In this document: positions 43,682 through 64,000 of the stretch, piece by piece | Position numbering within the stretch: the stretch's first letter is position 1 | Layout: the number at the start of each line of letters is the position of its first letter | Assembly (NCBI GenBank): GCA_948144175.1 | Contig: CANXME010002463.1 | Location: 496,001 to 560,000, forward strand | Reading direction: 5' to 3' | Length of the DNA stretch: 64,000 nucleotides | DNA from: Closterium sp. NIES-65 | Taxonomy: Eukaryota > Streptophyta > Zygnematophyceae > Desmidiales > Closteriaceae | Notes under the pieces: model-generated | The model's database searches: none | Seen by the model: only the letters and a program-made list of their open reading frames with translations | Told to the model about the DNA's origin: nothing | Made by a program: the position numbers and the translations under genes

Positions 43682-45587
43682 GCTGACAGACTGGGTACAG
43701 AGCGGTACTTAACGGTCCACAAAAGCGTAAGGTAGCCGGCGACAATGCACAGTGTGGAGCACCTTGCGATTACGGCGCTTCAGATCACGATGAGCCTCGG
43801 ATTGAAAGGAGATTGGCCTCACGCCACACAGGAAGAGAGGCTGGTAGCTGATTGTGAGGGTTTGGTCGATAACCTGTGGAACAGTGAAGGATGGGAAAGA
43901 GGCGTGCTTGTGTTTGGGACCAAAGTGGAGTTTCTACTCCCAAGGTCAACAGGAGAACAAAAGCGCTTTGAAGATTCGAGACGAGAAGGGGACGGGAAGG
44001 AGGAGAGGGGGAGGGGAGAGGAAGCAGTGGAGCATATACCGTAAGAGACGAGATGAGGGAGACGAGGGGAAGAAAGAAACGTTTCCGAAAGGAAGAGCCG
44101 AGAGGAGATAATAGGGGGAGAGAGAAACGGTTAGCGGACACACTAGCGAAGCCAGAAATAGGAGGGCCGCGGAAAGAGCGGAGATAATGGTACCGGAGCG
44201 GAGAGAAAGGGTATGCAGGCAAGGCGATGAGGGAAACAGGAAGAGACGGAGAGCAGCAGGACCGGAGACGGGATCGGAGGGTCGGAGCGAGTTTTGAGAC
44301 GTCTCAAAACTCGAGGCGACAGGGGAGAGTCGGAGGGTTGGAAATAGGAATAGAGGAACCGGGGAGTAGTGGCGAATATCGCAGAGGAGAGATGCATGGC
44401 ATTCAGACACGTTCAGGCAGTCCAAGACAATCAGGACGACCAGGGAACGCCTCTCCTTCTTCTCTCTGTTTCAGTCTAATTGTATATTGTTCCCTCGAAT
44501 CGCAAACTTCTACGCGGCTCATGTTTCCAGTTCTAGCGGGCGGCCGTGGAAACAGAAGCAGAGGCTAGCGGTTAGTGACTAAAGCGACATGGAAGTGACT
44601 GACGGCAGGTAATCTTAGGCTACCCTTCCCTCTACCACCGCCAGCCTGCCTCAACGGCGCGCTCTGCGAGCTAGATCAAACGGAGTAACCCGATTCCGCA
44701 GCCTCGCGCGCTAGATCGATTTCAACTTTCAAACCCTCGAATCCTCTCGCAGGCCTCGCAGACTTTGTAAGTTTTCGCAAACGGTCACCCAAACTCCCTC
44801 CCCGCGCTTACCTATATCTCGTCGGCTCTATGGGCGTTGGCAGTGAAATGACGCTACGATCGAAGCACCAACGGGAGACGACGGAAGAAAAAGGGGAAGA
44901 CGGGAGGGGAATTGAGGCTGCTGAGAGATAAAATACACGGATGTGACAAGCATACCATGGGGGAATTTGGGCGGAAGAGAGGAGGGTTTGGCAGAAAAAT
45001 TGTGTGTGGGAGAGGTTGGGGGAAGATCGTTGGAACTGGTTACTACTCGTGTGTCGCTGAGTTCGTTAAGATAAACGACACGAATCAAGCTCTTTCTAAA
45101 GGTTTTGCTTGTTAGTTTCGGCGCTCGTTCGCCTCGTTAGCCAATCCTTGTTGCCAGAAACGTCCCCCTTTCAATCTCCCCAGTCCCCCTTCATTCCCTC
45201 TCCCCGCCCTCTCCCTTACCGCCCTTTCCCCCTTTCCTTCCGCGAGACTTGACTCCTTGGGATTGCCGCAAATAGTGGACTGGGCTTCCCTTGCTTCCCT
45301 GCTTGGCCGTAAATCGGAGTCGAGACGAGGCTGAAGTGCCGCGTTGCTGCGTCTCCGCCGTTTCCTCTTCGCACCGAACCGAACCCATCATCGCCATTCC
45401 GCATCTCCCGCCTCCCATCTCGAGTTAGCCGTCCGCCATTTCTCAGACTCCGATCGCCCATTCCCCGTTTCGCCTCCGCGTCGTCTCTCCAGATCCGCCG
45501 ATCCGGCGCCTCGATAGTACCGATTCTGTCACCTTCATTTGATCACCGCCATCCATCCGATCGTCGTCGCTCATCGCGTCCGTCGCC
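43682..45587. other. Shared upstream region of TOM6 and NDUFV2, with the probable TOM6 leader intron
   Basis: No supported coding region. 43683-44813 probably is the TOM6 5' UTR intron, and 44815-45587 the bidirectional promoter and leaders of TOM6 and NDUFV2. The short ORFs are incoherent. It contains the palindrome at 44288 with its flanking repeats. Confidence 0.5.
44274..44342. repeat. 26-bp palindrome with 13-bp direct repeats
   Basis: A perfect palindrome at 44288-44313 with core TTTTGAGACGTCTCAAAA extended by CGAG/CTCG arms. TCGGAGGGTCGGA (44274-44286) on the left and TCGGAGGGTTGGA (44330-44342) on the right form a near-identical direct repeat. Confidence 0.8.
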
Positions 45588-55074
<9,487 letters not shown>

Positions 55075-55216
55075 GCTAGAGCTAGGGATGGTGGTGATGG
55101 TGATGGTGATACGTAGTGATGGTGGTGATTTCAGTTTATCGGCTGTGCTAGGAAACTTATCGGCCCCACCACCCTGACTGGCGAGATCAAGCCGCCGCCC
55201 TGCCGTGACCTTGATG

Positions 55217-56044
55217 CGTGTTTAGGTGGTTTAGGTTTGAAATGTAGCAAGGGATGATGGTGATGGTGATGGTGGCAGTGATGGCGCTTTCGGTTGACGT
55301 GATGATGTGCTCAAAAGGGAAAATTTCCAGCTCCCACTACCACAATGACGGGCGAGATGAAGTTGCCTGCCGTCCTCCTGCTGCAATGTACTTGTGTGTT
55401 CAGTTGGGGACAAAGGACGAGGGTGGCTGATGATGATGGTGATGATGATGATCACAAGTCTCAGACAGCTGTGGAAAGCTGCCTAAAATCACCAGCTTTC
55501 TCAAGTTGTCTGTGATATAGAGAATCATTTCTCCCTTCCATAACGTTTTCCTACATCTTCAATCAAAAGTCTGATACGTAGCACACGAACTGTGAATATA
55601 AGATACTGAGAAAATCATATTAGATGTTTGAATCATTGGTCATATAGGTACACGAACATATTGACTCGCATATCCACAACCTAGGTTGGACCCTAGATGG
55701 CGTCACCAGATCTACGAAATAAGGTCTCGCGCCGGATCCGCGAGCACCGCCGGATCTTAGGCTAGCAATTTAAGCGTATATTGCTGTACAAGCTGTTCAG
55801 CAGAGGTGTCAGTGTACGCGACTCGGTCGTAGCTTGCGACGAGCTCGCTGGTTGTTGGGCCTGGAGCGAGTCACGCGTGAATAGCGGCTAGGGTTAGAAT
55901 CCCATGTCCGTGCTGTTGAAAGTCCCCACCGCTGCAATGTCGAAAAAGGCTCGAGCGGTGGCGGAGGCTGAAGAGGATTCAGATCCGATGCAGACCGGTT
56001 CTTTGATGCACGATCGAAAGCGATGGTTATTCAGACAAGAGACT
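55217..56044. other. Intergenic stretch, no supported gene
   Basis: Contains GATGGT-type short repeats (55090-55300 and 55430-55455) and a GC-balanced stretch from 55680 on. I see no protein family on either strand. Confidence 0.5.
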
Positions 56045-56569
56045 TCATGAAAAGAGCTTCGCCGCGTCGGTGTTGAGACTCGAGTGGCGGCGGAGGCTAC
56101 TCCTCGGCGCGTGTGCGCGCGGGGATGACGCCGTCGAACGGACGTGCTGCTTCGGGCCGGTGCTGCTGCGTCGCGAACTTTTCGTCGAATGGAAGTGGGA
56201 GTGCGAGTGCGAGTGCGAGTGAGAACGAGTCACCAGCGCGGACTCGTCGTAAAAGCTTAGATCCGCTTGCCAGCTACTAGAGGAGCTGCTGCTGGTTGTG
56301 CTGCTACCGCTGCTCCAGCTGCTGCTGATGCAATCCCACGCGTCTTCGCCTCGCGAGCAGACACGTGGCGAGGACGCGTCAATCTCAACGGCTGCCTCCG
56401 CGCCGAACTCGTCATCCTCCGCGTCGAGCGTAGCGGCGCGATCTGATTGCGTGGCGCATTCGGCGAGAGACGACTCCAGGATGCGGATGAAGTTTTGGCA
56501 GTGGACGGCGCTGAGCTGGCGGTGAAGGTCCAGAAGATGAAGCTTGCTTTCGAGCACTTCGAGCTCCAT
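56045..56569 (-). CDS. Small unrecognised Ser/His-rich protein
   Basis: A single-exon 174-residue frame with a natural start: MELEVLESKLHLLDLHRQ, an N-terminal helix of about 45 residues that could form a coiled coil. An acidic part follows (DAEDDEFGAEAA), then Ser runs (about 85-105), a HSHSHSHSHFHS stretch and a basic Ser/Arg C-terminus. The N-terminal third is not low complexity, and the frame is longer than its competitors. I do not recognise it. It could be the last exon of a longer gene. No signal peptide or membrane segment is seen. Confidence 0.45.
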   Translation of the reverse strand: MELEVLESKLHLLDLHRQLSAVHCQNFIRILESSLAECATQSDRAATLDAEDDEFGAEAAVEIDASSPRVCSRGEDAWDCISSSWSSGSSTTSSSSSSSWQADLSFYDESALVTRSHSHSHSHSHFHSTKSSRRSSTGPKQHVRSTASSPRAHAPRSSLRRHSSLNTDAAKLFS

Positions 56570-59222
56570 GGTGTGCGCGAAACTTCAAGTTGGCGTAAAG
56601 CGAACGGCTTGCGAAAGAGGGATCTTTGATTGGAATCCTAATTAGCCTTTTCTCTTATGCTGGATAGCACGAAGTCTGGACGTCTAGAAGACTTGGTCTT
56701 GCACGAAAGACTGAAGACGAAGGAACGACTTTTGAGCGACGATGGTGAAACATTGACGATGCTCTGAATCGTCCTTGCAGGTGTTTTATGCTGGACACCC
56801 AAGGCTGCTGTGGAATAGGGGGGAGTCGAAGGGGAGTGAGGCAGGAGGAAGCCAGAGAGACGAGGCGGGCCGAGGGGAGTGGAAAGGGGGCAAGGTGGGT
56901 GTGTGGTGTGGAGGAGTGGGTCAAGCGGGGCAGACGAAACGACTGGTGGTGGTGATGCGCGGCGGGATGAGCATCTGGATCATAAAATGGTTACGGGGAG
57001 GTGGTGGGGGTGGAGTTGGGGGAGGAAACCGATGGGGGGGATGGGGCGAGTGGGGATCGTTGGGAGAAATTGAGGGGGAGACGAGGAGGCCATATGGGGG
57101 AACCCTAGGAGCTTGGGAACAGTTTTCCGCGTATAGGCGGAAGAATTGGAAGGATGAGATGCGATCATGCAAATGAGATGCGATCGTGCGATGCGAGATG
57201 GGCTCGATCGGGTTTGGGTTTCGTGGCGGGAAGAGAATTGGGCTCGTGGTCGAGCTGGAAAGTGGAGCGGGTGGTGGCAGTGAGGGGGTGTGGCCTGGCA
57301 TGACGGTGGCCTGGGGTGAAGTGTTTGGCGGCAATGGGGGATGTTCAAATCGGAAAGCTCCGATCTGGAGGATCATTCGTTACATCACCATTAATGGCCA
57401 CGATCAGGGGAGTGTGCAAGGGTGGGCGTCGTGTCGTGTGACGTGTTTTGTATGGGGCTGCTTGACGCGGGATTCTGTTCGTTGCATGAGGTGAAACCCA
57501 TGTGCCCCACCGAAACGAAAGCTCTGAAAGACGTGACTATTCTCGAAGTACTCTGACCAAACTGCGGAAGGATTTTGTGCCGTTCAAACACTTCAGTGTC
57601 GAAGTGTATGTGAGAACTGAGAGGTTCCATTTGGTTGGAACGAAGCGAAAAACAGTGATAGCCTCGCGAGGGGAAGTCCATCAAAATGTTCAAATTCGTG
57701 TGGGCACCTACAGAAAAAACTGTAGCCAGAATGTTGAACGCTTATTCATCAGATCAGTTACAAGCCGACTGCCAGCTCAGTGCCAGCCGATCGCAAAAGC
57801 AAGTGCGCTGAATCAAGAACCGCCTCAACGACACCCCAGGGAACATGCAAGTAGCATGTCAACTATGCAAGGGTGACCTGTCAGACGAAATTAAAGGACA
57901 CAACAGCGCTCAATGTGTTCTTAAAGAGGTACACTTCTACCCATACCTTGTACTAGTTCGGGAAAGGTGTGTTTTTTCAAGAAAAAGAAAGGTTTCTGAG
58001 TGCGAACGGACTGCGGCTAAGGAAAATCTGGCAAACTGTAACTCATCCGTGAAGGAACAAAAATTTATCTGAGCAGACCGAATCTTCCCCCCCAACCGAC
58101 CGAACACCGACCATTCATTCAGTGACTGGTGTCCCCTTCAAATCTCTGCATGAATAAATGCATGAAGGAAGAACATTCGCCAAACGGAATCGCTATCGAG
58201 CGCGAATCGTCCCTCGCAGTTGGAACGGTCGGATCGGACTGGGGGAAGTGGTCGACCTGCTGCATGTAGGGTGGGGAGGGATCAGATATGAATGCGATGA
58301 CCATCCCTCCACGTGAAGTCGATGGTACCCCGCATGTGCGGATTACCAGATTTGACGCCAGCTGGAGGTGCACCCTCAACAAGAGTCCACACCACTCCAA
58401 ACAGCCGGACATCATGCACCCTGTCAGTCAGTGGCATGGAGAACGCGGGATCACAGAGTGGATGCTCCACTGATGAATGGTACAAGAGCGGTAGTGTTGG
58501 CGTTTGGTGGGTCATTTTGCCTGGGGCAGTTGGGCCCTCCTGCATTCCGATGAGAGAAATTTCACTAGTTGCTTCGTTGCAAGGTTTCAGAAACTTCGGT
58601 ATCAATTACCAAGGCCAAGCTGGTTACAATACTCTTGCCTTTGTATGGGTTGAAAGGAATCTAGGGCCCGAACCTACGCCTCGGTTCGAAAGATACGCGC
58701 TGCAGTACAAGCCTATAAGTGATTCTTTTCGTTACAACTCATGATGGTTGCAAGTTTTTTATCCGCTTCTTGCAAACATCGGGTTACCGAATCTTGATTC
58801 ATCAGACTCAAAATCAATGTGACTTGTTCGCCATCTCAGCCTCGTACCTTCTCTGCTCTGCTGAACTAATCTGTTAAAATTGTGTCACGATAGTGGATAG
58901 ATAGAATCATAGAACTTGGAGAGTACTGCAGCTAGTTGCTAAAGAGGTTATGGTCGCCACATCATATGACGAGACTGCTTCGTTTCCGTGTAGATTATAA
59001 TTTCTAAAAAATGGGCTCTACAGCTCGGGTATTTTCGCTGTCGACCTCACATTATCGCGCGACAGTCTCCTCTACCGTTCAACCTCCTTTAAGAGTCCAA
59101 ATGTAATTTGTTCAACGGTCGTCTCCTCGAGTGACATTGTTCATGAATAGTTTGGCACCTGATTTTCTTCGCCGCCGCGACGTCGCGGGCTGTCATGCAA
59201 AGCGCTGACCGTCCAATGACCG
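56570..59222. other. Intergenic stretch with only weak ORFs
   Basis: G-rich sequence at 56820-57080 gives opposing ORFs (56775-57176 plus, 56921-57376 minus) that I do not trust. Plus-strand ORFs 57502-57876 (124 codons) and 58313-58744 (143 codons), and minus-strand frames at 58119-58605, have ordinary composition but no recognisable family and no splice support. They may be decayed gene or transposon remnants. Confidence 0.4.
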
Positions 59223-59822
59223 ATGCAACAGCATCGTGGCGTCTCAAGAGAAGCTGATGAATGCGATGCAATCCCGGCATTGAATAACCAGCGAGCGTCG
59301 TCCGATTCGCTCTCGCTCATCACCGCCGCCATTGCCGCCGCTTGTTCCGCTTCTATTTTTCCAGCGCCTTCCGCTTCTGCTGTTTCACTCGAGGGCCTCT
59401 TGTCAGTAGCACAAAGCGTGGTGGTGATTGCGGAGATTTCGCCGGATGCGGCATCAGAAGTGCTGTATTGGGCCCGCTTTTTGCGGTGCTAAACTTCCTC
59501 GTTATTCTCCGCACCGTCATGTCATGGTATCCTCAAGTGGGTGTGACTCTAGGGAGGGTGTGTGAAATGGAGATGTCATGGTGCTCTCAGGTGTGATTAT
59601 ATCGAAGGAAGGATCCATCCCATCCTCCGCGTTGTCATGCCATGTTACCCGCATGCATCATGGAAGGAGGGAATCCTGTACAGTGGGTGTGACGACAGTA
59701 CGTAGGATAGCATGATATGATGATGTCATGGTGATGTCACGCTGACGTCCTCGTAGCGCCAAATGTGGCAGCTGGCTGGGCTATATACAGATTTTTGCAC
59801 ATATAAATCTTTCGCCAAAGAA

Positions 59823-59853
<31 letters not shown>

Positions 59854-61963
59854 AAGAAGAAGAAGAAGAAGAAGAAGAAGAAGAAGAAGAAGAAGAAGAA
59901 GAAGAAGAAGAAGAAGAAGAAGAAGAAGAAGAAGAAGAAGAAGAAGAAGAAGAAGAAGAAACAAACAACAAAGAACAAAGCAAAACAAAGCCAAGTATAC
60001 ACCATGCTATGTAAAAGTTCTTCCCTTCCTCACCGCCTACCCATGCACCAATAGAGCCTATTCTTCTGCTGATCACCCTTCCTCTCCTATCAACCTAGTC
60101 TCTCAAACCCCCTCGCACCCCTCTCCCATACACCCTCCCACTCCTCTTCCAATCCCGCCCTTCCCCCACCTTTAACACGTCTCGAAAGTCATACTCTCCC
60201 ACCCCCCCCCCTCTCCCCTCTCCTTTCCCTTCTCCCCCACCCCGAAGATGACCACTCTTCGGTTACTACTGCACGTTGCTGCTCAGCGCGACTACGAGCT
60301 TCACTCTCTTGACTTCAGCACAGCTTTCTTGCAGGGCAGTCTGCACGAGGAGATCTGGCTGCGCCGCCCTCCTTGCTTCACTGGGCCGTTTCCTCCTAGT
60401 ACCCAGTGGAGCCTCCGGCGGCCGGTCTACGGTCTCCGCCAAGCACCACGGGAGTGGTACGACACACTGAGGACTACTCTTGCGGCACTTGGGTTCTCTC
60501 CTTCTACTGCTGACCCGTCGCTGTTTCTACGCACCGACTCTTCACTGCCGCCGTTCTACATCATCGTGTACGTCGACGACTTGGTCTTTGCCACAGCCGA
60601 CACTGAGTCTCTCGCCCATGTGAAGTTGGAGCTGCAGAAGAGACACACGTGCACAGACCTGGGTGAACTGCGCAGCTACCTTGGCTTGCAGGTCACCCGG
60701 GACAGAGCACGCCACACCATTACCCTGACTCAGTCACACATGGTGCAGCAGGTCCTTCAGCGCTTCGGCTTCACCTGGTCCTCAGCACAGGCCACTCCTC
60801 TGGCTATAGGTCACTCACTCTCAGCTCTGCCTTGGGATGAGTCCGTAGAGTCGAGTGGTCCTTACCTAGAGCTAGTTGGTTGTCTCATGTACTTGATGAC
60901 TTGCACTCGTCCTTACTTAGCATACCCTCTTGGCCTTCTTGCTCGCTACGTGGTTCCTGGTCGGCACCGAAAGGTGCACTGGGATGCTGCAAAGAGGGTA
61001 TTGCGCTACTTGTGCAGTACATCAGGCATGGGGCTCGTGCTTGGAGGAGGGAGCTCAGTTCTTCTCACTGGGCACTCAGACGCTTCTTGGTTTGACGATC
61101 AGGCTACTTAGCGGTCGTCACAGGGTTACACCTTCAGCCTTGGTTACACCTCACATTGCCTTGTGTGAGGAGCACAGACCGGAGCACAGAACGAAGCACA
61201 TCGCTCTCCGTTACTTCCTTGCTCGTGAGCTGCAGCAGCGTGGTCAGCTTCGTCTGCGTTACGTTGGCACTCAGGCCAACACCGCTGATATATTCACCAA
61301 GGCACTTCAGCCTGGTGATCATCAGCGCTTCTGTACTTTGTTGGGGCTGGTGCCCACTTTGCCTCATTTGTTGTAGGCTTTGCCTGTACTGTGATTTCTA
61401 TATATACTCCTGCCTGTTTGTTCTGCTAGGCTGAGATCACCTTTGCTGTTTGTGCTACATATATACTTCTGCATGTGAACTGGCCATATGGCCCTTTGCT
61501 TGTGCTCGGAATGTGTGGTGACGTTGTGATCCACCCTGAGCTTGCTTGCCTTTCCTGACTGGTCTTGTGACCCCTTGCTCTCCCCCACTTTGCCTATGGG
61601 GGTGTGTCAAACAATATATGTGTTGTATTTGTGTAGGCTACAGTGGGTTAGCCTCTAGGGGGTACATCATTCTAGGGTTAGGTACTTGTACTCCCATTCC
61701 TTTCTAGTTCCACCACTTCTCTCATTCTAACAAAAAGTCTCAATTTTCCATCCTCGCCCAGCAGGTTAGCAGGTCCCCTGTCTTGCATCCCTCATCAACA
61801 GACCAGCAGCCGCTTTAGAGGATTCCTAAAAAGTCTCTTTATTCCGTCTTATTTCCTTATTCATTGAACCAGCGGTCTAGCCCATTGGGGGGGGTGACAA
61901 CTCCCCGACCTAGTGACCCCCTGCTGTGTGCGTTATTTCTGCCCCCCCAACCCCCTTTCCTTC

Positions 61964-61999
<36 letters not shown>

Positions 62000-64000
62000 T
62001 CCTTCTGCTTCTCTCCAGCTTCCAGTTTCGGGGTTCCCCCTTCATCATCGCATATGCGCCCACCGAGCCCATAAGTGCCTTGCCCCATCTCATCCCTCTC
62101 TCCCTCTCTCCCCACTCCCCTCATTTCCCCCTGTAGCTCCTAGTGTCGAAGTCCCCCCTTCATCATCGCATCGCCTACGTGATCACCGAGCCCAATCTCC
62201 ACATCACCAGAGCCAACAATATCCAGCCCCTTGAGGGGTCGACCTATAACCAACCCACCTGCTGTGTGTGCAATCAACCTCTCCACACTCTCCACCCTTC
62301 TCCCTTTCCTTTACTCCGTGTACTCTCCTCCCTCCCCCCCCCCAGCTCCCAGTGCCCTACTTCCTATTCATCATCACCTGTGCACCCACAGAGTTAATGA
62401 GTCCCTTGCCCATCTCAATCGCTGTATCCGTGTTCCCCCTCTCTTCTCTCCCCCCCTCGTCCCTCCTACTCATCCCCCACCTTCTCTCTCTCCCATCCAG
62501 CTCCCAATGTCCGAGTTCCTTCGGAATTCACGTGTTTGAAGAATTGTTTTGATCACGTCTCAAAACACTTCTTCAATCATGTGTCTTCTCTCTCTCCCAT
62601 CAAGCCCATAGTGTCTGAGTTCCTTGAGAATTGACGTGATTGAAGAAGTGTGGTGATCACGTCTCAAAACTCTTCTTCAATCACGTGTCTTCTCTCTCTC
62701 CCATCCAGCTCCCAATGTCCGAGCTCCTTCGGAATTCACGTGATTGAAGAAGTGTGGTGATCACGTCTCAAAACATTTCTTCAATCACGTGTCTTCTCTC
62801 TCTCCCATCCAGCTCCCTGTGTCTGAGTTCCTTAAGAATTCACGTGATTGAAGAAGTGTTTTGATCACGTCTCAAAACACTTCTTCAAACACGTGTCTTC
62901 TCTCTCTCCCATCCAGCTCCCAGTGTCCTAGTTCCTAGAGAATTCACGTGATTGAAGAAGTGTTTTGATCACGTCTCAAAACACTTCTTCAATCACGTGT
63001 CTTCTCTCTCTCTCCCATCCAGCTCCCAGTGTCCAAGTTCCTTGAGAATTCACGTGATTGAAGAAGTGTTTTGATCATGTCTCAAAACACTTCTTCAATC
63101 ACGTTTCTTCTCTCTCTCTCTCTCCCATCCAGCTCCCAGTGTCCGAGTTCCTTGAGACTTCACGTGATTGAAGAAGTGTTGTGATCACGTCTCAAAACAC
63201 TTCTTCAATCACTCTTCTCTCTCTCCCATCCAGCTCCCAGTGTCCGAGTTCCTTGAGAATTCACGTGATTGAAGAAGTCTGGTGATCACGTCTCAAAACA
63301 CTTCTTCAATCACGTGTCTTCTCTCTCTCTCTCCCATCCAGCTCCCAGTGTCCGAGTTCCTTCATAATTCACGTGTTTGAAGAATTGTTTTGATCATGTC
63401 TCAAAACACTTCTTCAATCACGTGTCTTCTATCTCTCCCATCCAGCTCCCAGTGTCCGAGTTCGTTGAGAATTCACGTGATTGAAGAAGTGTGGTGATCA
63501 CGCCTCAAAGCACTTCTTCAATCACGTGTCTTTTCTCTCTCTCCCATCCAGCTCCCAGTGTCCGAGTTCCTTGAGAATTCACGTGATTGAAGAAGTGTGG
63601 TGATCACGTCTCAAAACACTTCTTCAATCACGTGTCTTCTCTCTCTCTCCCATCCAGCTCCCAGTGTCCAGGTTCCTTGAGAATTCACGTGATTGAAGAA
63701 GTGTGGTGATCACGTCTCAAAACACTTCTTCAATCACGTGTCTTCTCTCTCTCCCATCCTGCTCCCAGTGTCCGAGTTCCTTCGGAATTCACGTGATTGA
63801 AGAAGTGTGGTGATCACGTCTCAAAACACTTCTTCAATCACGTGTCTTCTCTCTCTCCCATTCAGCTCCAAGTGTCCGAGTTCCTTGAGAATTCACGTGA
63901 TTGAAGAAGTGTTTTGATCGCGTCTCAAAACACTTCTTCAAACACGTGTCTTCTCTCTCTCCCATCCAGCTCCCAGTGTCCTAGTTCCTTGAGAATTCAC
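59223..64000 (+). CDS. YGGT/YCF19-family membrane protein gene, partial, with frameshift
   Basis: Exon 1 reads SASAVSLEGLLSVAQSVVVI in one frame and, after a one-base shift near 59450, GPLFAVLNFLVILRTVMSWY in another, ending at PQ before GTGGGT (59537). The continuation LPVSGFPFIIAYAPTEP follows an acceptor at 62019 in the right phase. Together these match the YGGT family, whose plant members are thylakoid or envelope membrane proteins (helix with RIVMSWYP, then FP-IAYAPTEP). The downstream half expected for the family (VIPPL-GGVD, GPQGLL) is not in the window. Start codon uncertain (first ATG of the frame at 59223). The frameshift means either a pseudogene or a sequence error. The intron holds a GAA tract and copia E. 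Confidence 0.65.
59600..59695 (+). pseudogene. Donor-side copy of YGGT exon 1 end
   Basis: ATCCTCCGCGTTGTCATGCC with following TTACCCGCA echoes the exon end ATTCTCCGCACCGTCATGTC, and GTGGGTGTGAC recurs at 59680. A decayed copy of the exon edge and donor. Confidence 0.6.
59822..59961. repeat. (GAA)n microsatellite, about 46 units
   Basis: Nearly pure AGA/GAA triplets in the intron of the YGGT-like gene. Poly-Ser, poly-Leu and poly-Phe ORFs on the minus strand are artefacts of it. Confidence 0.97.
60248..61376 (+). pseudogene. Copia E RT-RNase H remnant
   Basis: RT from MTTLRLLLHVAAQRDYELH through YVDDLVFATADTESL to YLMTCTRPYLAYPL, open to a TAG at 61109 where the siblings have Gln. RNase H then jumps from YTFSLG to the ALCEEHRPEHRTKHIALRY region, losing about 0.2 kb including SCEAEIYAGA. 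It ends DIFTKALQPGDHQRFC. Confidence 0.9.
61615..61732 (+). repeat. 3' LTR of copia E
   Basis: 118 bp, TGTCAAAC to TTCTAACA, with a diverged GTGGGTTAGCCTCTAGGGGG block; preceded by CCTATGGGGGTG. Confidence 0.85.
61965..61996. repeat. Poly-C tract (about 32 bases)
   Basis: Lies in the pyrimidine tract upstream of the YGGT acceptor at 62019. Length is probably unreliable. Confidence 0.9.
62019..62420 (+). pseudogene. Three long copies of the YGGT exon 2 start
   Basis: Copies after AG at 62019 (LPVSGFPFIIAYAPTEP), 62137 (LLVSKSPLHHRIAYVITEP) and 62346 (LPVPYFLFIITCAPTELM). The first is closest to the family; the others have changes and frameshifts. None continues into the conserved second half, so the full exon may lie beyond the window and these may all be decoys. 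Confidence 0.7.
62495..64000. repeat. Satellite of 105-bp units: exon acceptor fragment plus 55-bp inverted repeat
   Basis: Fifteen units to the window edge. Each has CTCTCTCCCATCCAG, then CTCCCAGTGTCCGAGTTCCT (a YGGT exon-start fragment, L-P-V-S-E-F-L), then an inverted repeat with arms up to 24 bp. The arms start CACGTGATTGAAGAAGTG and close on TTTTGA, with loop TCACGTC and TCAAAA opposite (for example 62943-63000). Arms vary a little between units. Confidence 0.95.

Larger units (their letters stand above)
60231..61732 (+). mobile_element. Copia element E fragment (RT to 3' LTR) in the YGGT intron
   Basis: Starts abruptly inside RT after a C-rich stretch, at the shared text CCCCCACCCCGAAGATGACC, and runs to a 3' LTR at 61732. 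The 5' LTR, gag, protease and integrase are missing, and RNase H has an internal deletion near 61145. It lies in sense with the host gene. Confidence 0.87.

Noticed and set aside
59726..60076. Poly-Ser/Leu/Phe ORFs on the minus strand
   Set aside because: Produced by the (GAA)n microsatellite.

Overview
The window looks like nuclear DNA of a green plant-lineage eukaryote, most likely a streptophyte alga. Three things point there. There is a plant-type 54-residue TOM6 gene, a plant-type 24 kDa complex I subunit (NDUFV2), and a YGGT/YCF19-like gene. The genes have spliceosomal introns with GT-AG borders. There are many Ty1/copia elements whose primer-binding sites match initiator tRNA-Met. The copia Gag, with its very long poly-glycine tract and GC-rich leader, reminds me of zygnematophytes such as Closterium; that species-level guess is inference.

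Layout. 1-10639: an old copia element (A) split by a younger copia (B, 822-8454, 5-bp target duplication). 10833-18693: a non-autonomous hAT-like element (8-bp target duplication) that was hit by a third copia (C, 11448-18475, identical LTRs). 19.6-25.1 kb: a minus-strand RSRC2/SMAP-type arginine-rich nuclear protein gene with repeated exon pieces. 25.7-42.5 kb: a Crypton-like unit. It has a plus-strand tyrosine recombinase gene whose catalytic residues show Cre-like spacing, facing a large minus-strand acidic/coiled-coil ORF of unknown function. That ORF is interrupted in one exon by a fourth, 5'-truncated copia (D, 35263-41641). 43.5-55.1 kb: TOM6 (minus) and NDUFV2 (plus), two nucleus-encoded mitochondrial genes arranged head to head. 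56.0-56.6 kb: a small unrecognised gene. 59.2 kb to the right edge: a YGGT-family gene whose intron holds a (GAA)n tract, a copia fragment (E) and a satellite.

The most unusual signal is not a gene. The intron-containing genes are full of tandem copies of their own exon edges: acceptor-side fragments pile up upstream of an intact exon, and donor-side fragments pile up downstream. Between these direct repeats sit short palindromes built on a shared core (TTTTGAG...CTCAAAA, or the related TTTTGA...TCAAAA). I count about ten loci, from single copies to arrays of 4, about 14 and 15 units. The direct repeats range from 13 to about 65 bp, so they are not fixed-size transposon target duplications. 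This pairing of palindrome and exon-edge duplication looks like a coherent process shaping gene structure here, and I know of no description of it.

Limits: everything was read by eye. Splice sites were chosen by GT-AG borders, reading-phase agreement and remembered family features, without transcripts or searches. Several frameshifts lie in homopolymers and could be sequence errors.
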